Shown: positions 45,401 to 54,466 of the stretch, one piece after another
Position numbering within the stretch: position 1 is the first letter of the stretch
How the letters are laid out: each line of letters starts with the position of its first letter
Source of the DNA: UBA1275 sp002323515
GTDB taxonomy: Bacteria > Bacteroidota > Rhodothermia > Balneolales > Balneolaceae
Reading direction: 5' to 3'
Assembly (NCBI GenBank): GCA_964007875.1
Contig: CAXGAH010000011.1
Span: forward strand, 5,394 to 69,393
DNA length: 64,000 nucleotides
The notes under the pieces: generated by a model
Database searches by the model: none
Told to the model about the DNA's origin: nothing
Seen by the model: the letters and a program-made list of their open reading frames with translations, nothing else
Position numbers and translations under genes: made by a program

Positions 45401-46117
45401 TTACCAAATCACCGTGGTACCATCATTACTGCCTTCGCAGACAATCTTCTTAAGTGTACCCTCTTTATTCATATTAAAGACGATAATGGGGGTTTCGTTT
45501 TCACGGCATAGAGTAAATGCCGTGAGGTCCATTACGGATAAGCGTCTTTTTAGGACTTCATCGCCAGTAATAGTATTAAATTTAATAGCATCGGGAGTAG
45601 TTTCTGGGTCTGCGTTGTAAATTCCATCAACCCGAGTACCTTTGAGTATTACATCGGCCTCTACCTCAATAGCTCGAAGGGCTCCAGCGGTATCGGTGGT
45701 AAAATAGGGGTTACCGGTTCCGGCACCAAAGATGATGACTCGTCCTTTTTCGAGATGTCTGACAGCTCTTCGGCGTATAAATGGCTCAGCAATAGCTTCC
45801 ATTCGAATAGCACTCATTAGTCTAGTCATTATCCCACTACGTTCCAGCGCATCTTGGAGTGCCATCGCATTAATCATCGTTGCTAACATTCCCATATAAT
45901 CACCTTGAACACGATCCATGCCTTCGGTAGCTCCTTTCACTCCGCGAAATATGTTCCCTCCACCAATTACAATACAGATTTCTATGCCTTGCTCATGGAT
46001 AGATTTGATTTCTTTGGCGTACTGATGAAGAATTTTCCCATCGATACCATGTCCCTGTTCTCCCAGCAAAGCTTCGCCACTGAGCTTCAAAAGTATGCGT
46101 TTGTATGTATTTGCCAC
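45401..46117 (-). CDS. pyrH: UMP kinase
   Basis: A 238-residue amino-acid-kinase-fold enzyme starting VANTYKRILLKLSGEALLGE, with VIGGGNIFRG and GTGNPYFTTDTAGALRA as nucleotide- and UMP-binding motifs. It phosphorylates UMP to UDP. I choose the GTG at 46117: the frame can be extended to a TTG at 46162, but that lies inside the tsf terminator hairpin, and homologues begin just before the YKRILLKLSG motif. It is part of the conserved rpsB-tsf-pyrH-frr order. Confidence 0.95.
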   Translation of the reverse strand: MANTYKRILLKLSGEALLGEQGHGIDGKILHQYAKEIKSIHEQGIEICIVIGGGNIFRGVKGATEGMDRVQGDYMGMLATMINAMALQDALERSGIMTRLMSAIRMEAIAEPFIRRRAVRHLEKGRVIIFGAGTGNPYFTTDTAGALRAIEVEADVILKGTRVDGIYNADPETTPDAIKFNTITGDEVLKRRLSVMDLTAFTLCRENETPIIVFNMNKEGTLKKIVCEGSNDGTTVIW

Positions 46118-46137
46118 GCTATTTGGATTTATAGGAT

Positions 46138-46169
46138 AAAAAAAAGCTGACTTGAAAATCAAGTCAGCT
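46138..46169 (-). terminator. Rho-independent terminator after tsf
   Basis: AGCTGACTTGA (46145-46155) pairs perfectly with TCAAGTCAGCT (46159-46169) around AAA. On the minus strand it is followed by eight T (46138-46145), a strong terminator 19 bases after the tsf stop. It marks a transcription break, probably partial, between the rpsB-tsf genes and pyrH-frr. Confidence 0.93.
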
Positions 46170-46188
46170 TAATGTACTGAAATTTTAA

Positions 46189-47022
46189 TTAAGCGTCTTC
46201 GCCTAATTGAATTCGATGGAAGGATACAACAAGAGGTGCGTTGTTATCCTGTAAATATTTTTTAACAGACAAGCTATTATCCTTCACAAATTTTTGATTC
46301 AGAAGAACTAGCTCTTCATAAAAGCGTCGTAGCTTACCTTTTGCAGCTTTTTCCGCTATTTCTTCTGGTTTACCTTCATTGATAAGAAGTTCTTTGGCTA
46401 TTTCCAATTCTTTCTCTACAACAGAGGCGTCAACTTCAGCTTCAGTGACGGCAATTGGCTTCATAGCTGCTACTTGCATCGCAATATCTTTGCCGATTTC
46501 TGGGTCGATAGAAGGTCCGTCGAATTCGACAAGTACGCCCAATTGATTACCTGGGTGAATGTAACTAACCATGGCGCCATCGGTGGTTGTAAGTATGGTC
46601 GTACTGATTTGGATTTTTTCTCCAATTTTACCCGTCATGTCTTGAAGATGATCGGCTATACTACGGCCGTCAATTTTAATAGCTAATAATGCCTCAACAG
46701 ACCCTGTGTCGTTGTCATAAGCTGCATTTAAGAAGGTATCAGCTTGTGCTTGAAAATCTTCGTTACGAGCTACAAAATCGGTTTCACAGTTAATCTCAAT
46801 GGCCACTGCTTTTTTGGCGTCTTCACTAATTCGTGTGAGAATTAACCCTTCTTTGGCTTCACGATCGGCTCGCTTGTGAGCTACCTTTTGGCCTTTTTTT
46901 CTAAGAATCTCAACAGCACTGTCAAAATCACCCTCGGCTTCTGCCAAGGCTTTTTTACAGTCCATCATGCCTGCTCCGGTCATGTCTCTTAGCTTCTTTA
47001 CATCTGTGGCAGAAATGCTCAT
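46189..47022 (-). CDS. tsf: Translation elongation factor Ts
   Basis: A 277-residue protein. It begins MSISATDVKKLRDMTGAGMM followed by DCKKALAEAEGDFDSAVEIL, the UBA-like N-domain and helix typical of EF-Ts, and contains AVAIEINCETDFVARNEDF, the core that touches EF-Tu. EF-Ts regenerates EF-Tu-GTP. It lies 44 bases after rpsB on the same strand and ends at a strong terminator. Confidence 0.98.
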   Translation of the reverse strand: MSISATDVKKLRDMTGAGMMDCKKALAEAEGDFDSAVEILRKKGQKVAHKRADREAKEGLILTRISEDAKKAVAIEINCETDFVARNEDFQAQADTFLNAAYDNDTGSVEALLAIKIDGRSIADHLQDMTGKIGEKIQISTTILTTTDGAMVSYIHPGNQLGVLVEFDGPSIDPEIGKDIAMQVAAMKPIAVTEAEVDASVVEKELEIAKELLINEGKPEEIAEKAAKGKLRRFYEELVLLNQKFVKDNSLSVKKYLQDNNAPLVVSFHRIQLGEDA

Positions 47023-47066
47023 TTGTATGTCTCCAAGATTGAAAGTTTGGTGATTAAATTGGTGAA

Positions 47067-47999
47067 TTACGCTTTTTCTTCTGAAGCGCTGTCTTCGGTA
47101 GTCGCTTTATCTGAGGTATCTTCATTTGTAGAGATAGTTGCGTCTTCTGCCTTCTCAGAAGGTGCGTCTTGAGGTTCTAAGGTCTCAAGATTGCTGGTAT
47201 CTTTTTTCTTGCGGCGAGAACGCAATTTGGTTTTAGGTTCTAGATCCTCATTAGAATCTTCTTTGGCATCCATGGCTAGTTCTTCCATATATGCTTCTTC
47301 TTCATATGCTTCACGTTCAGCCGATCCTTCGATAATGGCGTCGGCTACCTGTGAGGTTACTAGCTGAATAGTTCGTGCAGAATCGTCATTACACGGAACA
47401 ATGTAATCAGGAACATCAGGATCACTGTTAGTATCTACCATGGCAATAATAGGAATGTGCAGTTTAATGGCTTCACTTACTGCTAAATGTTCTTTCTGAA
47501 TATCTACGACAAAAATAGCACCTGGTAGGCGGTTCATGTTGGCAATACCACCGAGTGTATTTTCAAGTTTTTCTTGCTCACGAGAAAGCATAAGTCGCTC
47601 TTTTTTGGTGAGCTCGTCAAATGTACCATCTGTTTTCATACGCTCGATTTCTTCCATACGAGAAATACTTTTTCTAACGGTAGTAAAATTGGTTAACATA
47701 CCGCCTAACCAACGGTGTGTTACATAAGGCATTCCAGATCTAACCGCTTCATTACGAATTATTTCGGTCGACTGTTTTTTAGTACCTACAAATAAAATAG
47801 TTTTTCCAGCACGTGATAAATTCTGGATTTCGTCGATGGCTTCTTGAAGATAATTTTGTGTCTTCTTTAAATCGATGATATGGATCCCGTTGCGTTGCAT
47901 AAAGATGAATTCTTTCATCTTGGGGTTCCATCGACGGGTTAAGTGACCAAAGTGGGCACCTGATTGAAGTAGTTCCTGAATGGAGGCTGCTTTAGGCAT
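47067..47999 (-). CDS. rpsB: 30S ribosomal protein S2 with long acidic tail
   Basis: A 310-residue S2. The family core occupies residues 1-230 (QELLQSGAHFGHLTRRWNPK, RWLGGMLTNF, PGAIFVVDIQKE, PIIAMVDTNSDPDVPDYIVP). The last 70 residues form an acidic, Ser/Thr/Glu-rich tail with one basic patch (RSRRKKK) and no resemblance to the core. Bacterial S2 is usually about 225-260 residues, so the tail is an extension, as seen in some Bacteroidota relatives. It is preceded by a 206-base leader with complementary segments. Confidence 0.97.
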   Translation of the reverse strand: MPKAASIQELLQSGAHFGHLTRRWNPKMKEFIFMQRNGIHIIDLKKTQNYLQEAIDEIQNLSRAGKTILFVGTKKQSTEIIRNEAVRSGMPYVTHRWLGGMLTNFTTVRKSISRMEEIERMKTDGTFDELTKKERLMLSREQEKLENTLGGIANMNRLPGAIFVVDIQKEHLAVSEAIKLHIPIIAMVDTNSDPDVPDYIVPCNDDSARTIQLVTSQVADAIIEGSAEREAYEEEAYMEELAMDAKEDSNEDLEPKTKLRSRRKKKDTSNLETLEPQDAPSEKAEDATISTNEDTSDKATTEDSASEEKA

Positions 48000-48025
48000 G
48001 ATATATTGTATTAGGTTATTCCTCT

Positions 48026-48114
48026 GTGTGGATCAACTCTTTAAACCTATTAGCAGAGTTAAATTGTTGAATAAACAACTCTATCTGTTAACACCTAGTT
48101 AAAGATCACCACAC
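48026..48114 (-). promoter_or_regulatory. Candidate structured rpsB leader
   Basis: In the 206 bases between rpsI and rpsB, GTGTGGATC (48026-48034) is complementary to GATC-A-CCACAC (48104-48114) with a single bulged base. The stem encloses a smaller hairpin: AGAGTT at 48055-48060 pairs with AACTCT at 48077-48082. The closing stem ends shortly before the rpsB start region. Ribosomal protein operons often carry such autoregulatory leaders; here only base-pairing by eye supports it. Confidence 0.5.
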
Positions 48115-48205
48115 ATGTGTTTTTGTGTGTTGAGCTGAGCTCTAATCGCAAAAATCAACCAGTAGAATATAGAATTTGTACAGGCTAATTAATGTTATGT
48201 TCTGG

Positions 48206-48592
48206 TTATCGTTTACTGAATTGGAAACGTTTACGCGCCTTTGGTTGTCCGTATTTCTTACGCTCAACCATGCGACTGTCGCGTGTTAGAAGCCCATGCT
48301 CTTTTAGACGTGAGTGCATGCCTTCTTGTTCCCCATCGATGGCACGTGCAAGTGCATGCTGTATAGCGCCAGCTTGTCCTGCCTTTCCCCCACCTCGTAC
48401 GGTAACTTTGATGTCGAATTGTCCATCCATTTCAGTAATGTGCATCGGTGAAAGAGCAATATTACGCATAGCTTTTACCGGTAGATATTCTTCGATGGGT
48501 ACGTTGTTAACGATAAATACACCTGTTCCTGGCTTAACGTATAAGCGAGCAGTAGAGGTTTTTCTTCGTCCTAGATAATTTGCTTGGGCCAT
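48206..48592 (-). CDS. rpsI: 30S ribosomal protein S9
   Basis: A 128-residue S9. GRRKTSTARLYVKPGTG at the start, VTVRGGGKAGQAGAIQHALA in the middle and the basic end DSRMVERKKYGQPKARKRFQ then FSKR are diagnostic; the C-terminal Lys-Arg contacts P-site tRNA. It follows rplM by six bases in the universal L13-S9 pair. Confidence 0.98.
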   Translation of the reverse strand: MAQANYLGRRKTSTARLYVKPGTGVFIVNNVPIEEYLPVKAMRNIALSPMHITEMDGQFDIKVTVRGGGKAGQAGAIQHALARAIDGEQEGMHSRLKEHGLLTRDSRMVERKKYGQPKARKRFQFSKR

Positions 48593-48598
48593 GATAGT

Positions 48599-49042
48599 TT
48601 AGAGCTCTACAATTTCAGGATTCTGTGCAGTATGCTGATGAACAGGACCGGCATACACACGTAGATTTTTTAAAATTTTTCTACCCAATTTGTTTTTTGG
48701 TAACATGCCTTTGACAGCCATAGTAACCAATGATGTTGGGTTTTTTGCCATTTTTGCTTCGGCACTTGTAAATCGCTCACCACCTGGATAAAAAGTGTGG
48801 TGGAAGTACATCTTGTCCGTCATTTTTTTGCCGGTCAATTTTACTTTTTCAGCATTAATTACAATAACATTATCGCCTGTATCCATATGAGGAGTAAAAG
48901 TAGGTTTATTTTTGCCACGTAAAATTGACGCAACTATACTACTCAGTCGTCCTAATGGTTGGTCTTCGGCGTCCACTAAAACCCAGTTCTTATCGATATC
49001 ACTGGCTTTAGCTGAGTATGTTTTGAAACTTAAAGTATCCAC
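48599..49042 (-). CDS. rplM: 50S ribosomal protein L13
   Basis: A 147-residue L13, with WVLVDAEDQPLGRLSSIVAS, KPTFTPHMDTGDNVIVINAE, and PGGERFTSAEAKMAKNP as core motifs and the late AVKGMLPKNKLGRK. I choose the GTG at 49042. The frame opens upstream at 49111, but the extra 23 residues (a Phe/Lys-rich stretch) are absent from the family. The ribosomal operon starts here, so its promoter should be in 49043-49256, an AT-rich stretch in which I see no gene and no clear promoter. Confidence 0.95.
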   Translation of the reverse strand: MDTLSFKTYSAKASDIDKNWVLVDAEDQPLGRLSSIVASILRGKNKPTFTPHMDTGDNVIVINAEKVKLTGKKMTDKMYFHHTFYPGGERFTSAEAKMAKNPTSLVTMAVKGMLPKNKLGRKILKNLRVYAGPVHQHTAQNPEIVEL

Positions 49043-49255
49043 AGTATTTGTGTTTAGTTGCTTTTTTAGAAAGGCATAAAAATTACGGGAAAAAAAACTA
49101 CTTATCAACAATTATAATTATAAAGCTGTATGAAAGATACTTTTCTTAGTTAGCGTTAGATAATTAAATGGAATCAGCAATATAATTTATCAATTTATGG
49201 CCTATTGCATTAGTATACTCAGTCTTTACTTATTAAACAGTCGAGTTTTTTCGAT

Positions 49256-50317
49256 ACAAATGGCTTACACAGCCTTATCATAAGGGTAAACCGTGTAAAA
49301 TCTGGAGTTATTCGGGTTGAAGGGGTTCGAAGTGACACCATTGAATATGTGCTATTATACAAAGGTATACCTGCCCAACTTCGAGCTATACCCGCTGCGG
49401 GATACCGGTTTGCGCGTTGGGAGGGTCTTAGTCAATCCAACAGCGCTGGCATTTGAGTTACGCTTGACAAAAATAGTGAGATTCAGGCCATATTCGAGCC
49501 TATTACATCCACACAAACCAGTGAGGTGGTCATTAACGAGATTCATTATAATGTTGCATTTACCCAGGATTCTGATGACTGGGCCGAATTACACAATCCT
49601 AATGATTATGCGGTTGATATGAGTTATTGGTTTTTCTCAGATTCAGACGATGCGCATTGGTATTACTTTGCTCCAGGAAGTATGATGGCAGAAGGAGGTT
49701 TTCGGGTATTAGTACGAAAGCCAGAAGATTTTGCTGCAGCATATCCTACGGTCAGCGTGGCAGAAGGATCAATTGGATTTGGATTTGCTGGTTCTGGGGA
49801 GTTACTGCGACTATTCAATGCACAGGCACAGTTAGTAGATTCAGTCCGATATGACGATTAGTCTCCTTGGCCAACCGCTGCAGATGGGCAAGGAGCTAGT
49901 TTAGCCCTAGTGCATCCACTATTAGACAATGCTCAGGCTCGATTTTGGAGTGCTTCTGCAAATGGAGGAACTCCAGGGGAACCTAATTTAGACGTACTAG
50001 TGGCCAATGAATTGAACGAGAATCCCCTAAATAACACAGACCAACCATACCAAACTCAACTTGGCAACAATTACCCGTATCCGTTTAATCCTACCACAAC
50101 AATTCCCTTTAGTTTGGAAAAGGCTTCAAAGGTGAGACTAACCGTCTATGATATGCTAGGCCGTTCAGTACAGATAATAATCGATGAATATCGTTCAGCA
50201 GGGACACATGAAGTCCGTTTCAGTGCCGGTCTGGATAGGTTATCGAGTGGTTTATATATGTATAGTTTAGAGTTTGATGGTGAGCGAATAACAAAAACAA
50301 TGCTACTTATAAAGTAA
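49256..50317 (+). pseudogene. C-terminal remnant of a CotH/lamin-tail secreted protein with sorting signal
   Basis: One frame runs through two stops (TGA near 49455 and TAG at 49859-49861). It reads VRSDTIEYVLLYKGIPAQLR and AIPAAGYRFARWEG, a repeat typical of the region after CotH-kinase domains. A lamin-tail domain follows (VVINEIHYNVAFTQDSDDWA, AELHNPNDYAVDMSYW, LVDSVRYDD-stop-SPWPTAADGQGASLAL) and then a type A sorting module (NYPYPFNPTTTIPFSLE to ITKTMLLIK). The N-terminal catalytic part is missing, and no signal peptide is seen. It appears to be a truncated, inactivated surface protein. Confidence 0.85.
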
Positions 50318-50474
50318 GCCGCACGAAAAGGTAGGTTGGACTTCCCCAAATAGGGAAAAAATTCGTACATTTATATTCTGTAATGGGTAAGCATGGGCTT
50401 GAATAAATGCGGATGCTAGCCTCTTACCATTTTATCATCACATACATCCAACACATTCACAAAAAGACTCCTAA

Positions 50475-53180
50475 ATGAGCGATTTTAAGAACACAAGAGT
50501 AGCATTTGAAACAGGAAATGGCACAGCACATATGTTTAGTCTGTCCAAACTAAAAGAGATGGGCTATGAGGGAGTTGATAGGCTGCCATTTTCAATAAAA
50601 ATATTATTGGAAGCGGTGCTGCGTGAGTATGATGATTATCTAGTCACAGCAAAAGACATTGAAACACTGGCCAATTATGCGCCTGAAAATCCACAGGGAG
50701 AAATACCATTTAAGCCTTCCAGAGTAGTGCTTCAAGACTTCACAGGGGTCCCTGCAGTAGTTGATTTAGCCGCTCTTCGCTCCGCAATTAAGCGTATGGG
50801 TGGAAACCCTGAAGCCATAAACCCCCAAGTACCTGTTGATTTAGTTATTGATCACTCAGTTCAGGTAGATATGTTTGGGCAAGAATTTGCGTTCATGCAT
50901 AATGTCGAAAAAGAAATGGAGCGCAACCGAGAGCGATATGAGTTTTTAAAATGGGGTCAAAAGGCTTTCGATAATTTTCGAGTGGTACCTCCTGGGCGAG
51001 GAATTGTACACCAAGTGAACCTGGAATATTTAGCGAGAGGAATATTTACAAGAACAGAGGAAGATGGGTCCATTACTGCGTATCCAGATACTTTGGTAGG
51101 AACTGATTCACATACTACAATGATTAATGGTCTTGGAATATTAGGATGGGGCGTTGGAGGTATTGAGGCGGAAGCAGCTATGCTAGGACAACCTATTAGC
51201 ATGTTAGTTCCAGAGGTAGTAGGGATGAAATTAACAGGGAAGCTTAGAGAGGGCGTTACGGCAACTGATTTAACGCTAACTGTCACCCAGATGCTTCGTA
51301 AGCATGGTGTAGTAGGAAAATTTGTCGAGTTTTATGGTGAAGGAATTAGCAATATGAGTTTGCCTGACCGGGCGACCATAGCCAATATGGCGCCGGAATA
51401 TGGAGCCACCATGGGATTTTTCCCTATTGATCATGAATCCTTACGGTATATGCGGCGCACTGGACGATCAGAAGAACTGGTGCAACTTGTTGAGTACTAT
51501 AACAAAGCCCAGGGTTTATTCCGTACCGATGACACACTAGATCCTCACTTTACCAGCACGCTTGTGTTGGACTTAAGTACGGTTGAAACCTCGCTTGCAG
51601 GCCCAAAATTACCACATGATCGAATAACATTAGGTAATATGAAGCGTACTTTTGAGGCGGCTTTAACGAGCGGCAATCCCACGATGGGCTTTGCTCTAGC
51701 TCAAGATCAGCTAGCTAACAAAGCGATGTACCGCAATGGCCAAGATATTGAAATGAAACATGGTGATGTAGTGATTGCTGCAATAACCAGTTGTACAAAC
51801 ACCTCCAACCCAAGTGTTATGTTGGGAGCAGGTATTGTCGCCAAGAAAGCAGTAGAACGAGGCTTGAAAGTGCCAGCATATGTCAAAACCTCATTGGCAC
51901 CTGGCTCCCGAGTCGTGACGGAATATTTGAATGAAGCTGGACTAACTGAATACTTGGACACCTTAGGTTTTAATCTAGTAGGCTACGGTTGTACTACCTG
52001 TATTGGGAATTCAGGGCCACTTCCTGCCCCCGTAGAAAAGGCGGTCAAGGAAGGTGATTTGATTGTAGCAGGAGTGTTATCTGGAAACCGAAACTTCGAA
52101 GGGCGTATTCATCCCTATGTGAAGGCCAATTTCTTAGCTTCACCCCCCTTAGTGGTAGCTTATGCATTAGCAGGAACCGTTGATATAGATCTAGCAACCG
52201 AACCGCTTGGTAGGGACAAAGACGGAAATGAGGTGTATCTAAAAGAACTATGGCCAACCACAGATGAAATTGCAGCTGAGCTTGATAATGCCATACGACC
52301 AGACTTGTTCAATAAAATGTATGAGGATGTATTTGAATCACCAACTTGGGAAGAAATCCCAGTGAGTGGCGGGGAACTCTTTGACTGGAAGGATTCATCT
52401 ACCTACATACAAGAACCTCCTTTCTTCATGAATATGTCCGAAGAATACCACCCGATTCAGCCAATAAAGGGAGCTCGTGCGTTGGTTAAGGTGGGTGATT
52501 CAATTACCACTGATCATATTTCTCCAGCCGGGAATATTAAAGAAGATGCACCTGCAGGTTTGTTTTTAAAGAAAAACGGGGTACAAAGTGCTGATTTTAA
52601 TTCATACGGATCGCGTAGAGGGAATGATCGAATCATGACCCGGGGTACATTTGCCAATGTTAGGTTCAAAAATCAACTAGCGCCAGGAACTGAAGGTGGG
52701 TTTACTACCTATTTCCCTGAAAATGATGTGACCAGTATTTTTGAAGCTTCTGTAAAATATAAAGCTTCAAATACCCCGCTTGTGGCATTGGCTGGTAAGC
52801 AGTATGGCACGGGATCATCTCGTGATTGGGCTGCAAAAGGTACCAACTTGTTAGGTGTTAAAGTAGTTATAGCAGAATCCTATGAGCGTATTCACCGTTC
52901 TAATCTAGTACAAATGGGAGTACTTCCTCTACAATATAAAGAGGGAGTAACCGCCGATAGTTTAAGGTTGGATGGTACCGAGCATTTCGATGTTGCAGTG
53001 GATGATTCAGTACAAGCACGACAAGAAATTCATGTTGTTGCCACCAAAACGGATGGAACGGTTATTGAATTTACCACAGACTGCCGCATAGATACTCCAG
53101 TTGAAGTAGATTACTACCGCAATGGGGGTATTTTACACACTGTACTGTTAGATTACGTTCAAAAAAACCAAGCTAATTAA
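50475..53180 (+). CDS. acnA: Aconitate hydratase AcnA
   Basis: A 901-residue aconitase A/IRP-type enzyme. The [4Fe-4S] ligands are in AAITSCTNTSNPS and VGYGCTTCIGNSGPL. Further substrate motifs are LVGTDSHTTMINGLGILGWG, the SYGSRRGNDRIMTRGTFAN region and AGKQYGTGSSRDWAAKG in the swivel domain. It interconverts citrate and isocitrate in the TCA cycle. Its length matches the AcnA class. It stands alone, transcribed toward the phenolic-lipid genes. Confidence 0.97.
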   Translation: MSDFKNTRVAFETGNGTAHMFSLSKLKEMGYEGVDRLPFSIKILLEAVLREYDDYLVTAKDIETLANYAPENPQGEIPFKPSRVVLQDFTGVPAVVDLAALRSAIKRMGGNPEAINPQVPVDLVIDHSVQVDMFGQEFAFMHNVEKEMERNRERYEFLKWGQKAFDNFRVVPPGRGIVHQVNLEYLARGIFTRTEEDGSITAYPDTLVGTDSHTTMINGLGILGWGVGGIEAEAAMLGQPISMLVPEVVGMKLTGKLREGVTATDLTLTVTQMLRKHGVVGKFVEFYGEGISNMSLPDRATIANMAPEYGATMGFFPIDHESLRYMRRTGRSEELVQLVEYYNKAQGLFRTDDTLDPHFTSTLVLDLSTVETSLAGPKLPHDRITLGNMKRTFEAALTSGNPTMGFALAQDQLANKAMYRNGQDIEMKHGDVVIAAITSCTNTSNPSVMLGAGIVAKKAVERGLKVPAYVKTSLAPGSRVVTEYLNEAGLTEYLDTLGFNLVGYGCTTCIGNSGPLPAPVEKAVKEGDLIVAGVLSGNRNFEGRIHPYVKANFLASPPLVVAYALAGTVDIDLATEPLGRDKDGNEVYLKELWPTTDEIAAELDNAIRPDLFNKMYEDVFESPTWEEIPVSGGELFDWKDSSTYIQEPPFFMNMSEEYHPIQPIKGARALVKVGDSITTDHISPAGNIKEDAPAGLFLKKNGVQSADFNSYGSRRGNDRIMTRGTFANVRFKNQLAPGTEGGFTTYFPENDVTSIFEASVKYKASNTPLVALAGKQYGTGSSRDWAAKGTNLLGVKVVIAESYERIHRSNLVQMGVLPLQYKEGVTADSLRLDGTEHFDVAVDDSVQARQEIHVVATKTDGTVIEFTTDCRIDTPVEVDYYRNGGILHTVLLDYVQKNQAN

Positions 53181-53227
53181 AGAAAGCAGACGTCCCAAAG
53201 CGCCAACAACTTAAGTTGGATTTAGGA

Positions 53228-54466
53228 CTATTTGGTTGGCAAATTGCTCATTGTGAACCGTTCGGCTAGTTTCCTCGAACTGACAGGTATGTATAGTAGA
53301 ATTTGGATGAAAAGCTGTTTAAGCCATTGAAGCTTGGATTTTCGCCCCATTCTCATGTTCCAGTGAGCACGCCTAGCTACCTCAGTTACAACCGCATCGA
53401 AATTAGTCGAATACGAAGTGAGCGGTATTGGATTTTCCGAGGGCTCATACAGTACACCTTTGTTATTGAGTTTCTTGACATCTTTGGCCAGTTGCCATGC
53501 GCCCAACCATCCTAAATTCATTCCTTGTCCGCCTATAGGACTAACAACATGGGCGGCATCGCCCACTAGGAATAAACGATTTTTCTGTCTAAAGGCTGCT
53601 CTGTGGTGTTGTACACCAAAGCTACTAATCATTGAGCAAGAATCTGCATTGGGTCTTTCTCCAACCCGCTTATAAATGGCTTCACTAAGCCACTTCGGTT
53701 GTGGCTTTGATTGATAGTGTTCGGTCTTAATAACCCATCGTCTTTTTTGATCGGCGATGGGAAAGGATTCCACCAATCCCTCCGAAGTGATGTATACAAA
53801 AGGGGGAGATGGAAGGTATTCTGGGTCTGGGAAGTCTCCCATTGCGTAAGAATCGGGATATGGACTTCCCCTATAAGGTATACCCGCCATACTTCGGAGG
53901 GTGCTATTTTTCCCATCACAAGCAATTAGAATGGGGGTTCTATGTTCTTGTGAGTCGGTAAGTTGATTCTCAGTTGAATGCGGGACTTTATGTGAATAAA
54001 CAACTAAATGGTCCCCATTATCCCGGTAACTAGTAACCTCGTAACCATATTTAATATTATGTGGGTAAAGCTCCTTAAAGGCACTCTTTAGTATAGCTTC
54101 GGTTTCATTTTGAGGGTGAATTAAAATGTATGGATGCTTTTGCCCAGACCGTTGAGTCGTCGAAAAATTAATCTCTCCAAGTTTTTTTCTTCCATTATGT
54201 GCAATCCCTTTGTCCACTCTAATACCTTTTTTTAAAAACTGACTCAATAGTCCCAATTCTTCCAGCATAACTAAACATGGCGGGTGGATACCTAGCGAAC
54301 GTGTATCGGATATGGCCTCACTTCTTTTTTCCATAATGACACATTCAATTCCTTTTAGGTACAAGGATAATGCCTGAAATAAGCCCACTGGGCCTGCCCC
54401 AACGACTATAATCCGCGCTTTATTTTCTCCCACTTGAGACTTAGGCACGGCCATGTTCTCCCTCAT
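53228..54466 (-). CDS. FAD-dependent hydroxylase of the type III PKS cluster
   Basis: A 412-residue flavoprotein monooxygenase of the PheA/TfdB/UbiH group. The dinucleotide-binding fold is IIVVGAGPVGLF near the N-terminus, and the FAD-ribityl motif is FLVGDAAHVVSPIGGQGMNL. It would hydroxylate an aromatic ring using NAD(P)H and oxygen. The start could be the ATG at 54466 or at 54454; both lie inside the preceding methyltransferase gene, so the two are coupled. Beside a type III PKS and a methyltransferase, it parallels Streptomyces SrsC, which turns alkylresorcinols into quinone-type lipids. Confidence 0.86.
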   Translation of the reverse strand: MRENMAVPKSQVGENKARIIVVGAGPVGLFQALSLYLKGIECVIMEKRSEAISDTRSLGIHPPCLVMLEELGLLSQFLKKGIRVDKGIAHNGRKKLGEINFSTTQRSGQKHPYILIHPQNETEAILKSAFKELYPHNIKYGYEVTSYRDNGDHLVVYSHKVPHSTENQLTDSQEHRTPILIACDGKNSTLRSMAGIPYRGSPYPDSYAMGDFPDPEYLPSPPFVYITSEGLVESFPIADQKRRWVIKTEHYQSKPQPKWLSEAIYKRVGERPNADSCSMISSFGVQHHRAAFRQKNRLFLVGDAAHVVSPIGGQGMNLGWLGAWQLAKDVKKLNNKGVLYEPSENPIPLTSYSTNFDAVVTEVARRAHWNMRMGRKSKLQWLKQLFIQILLYIPVSSRKLAERFTMSNLPTK

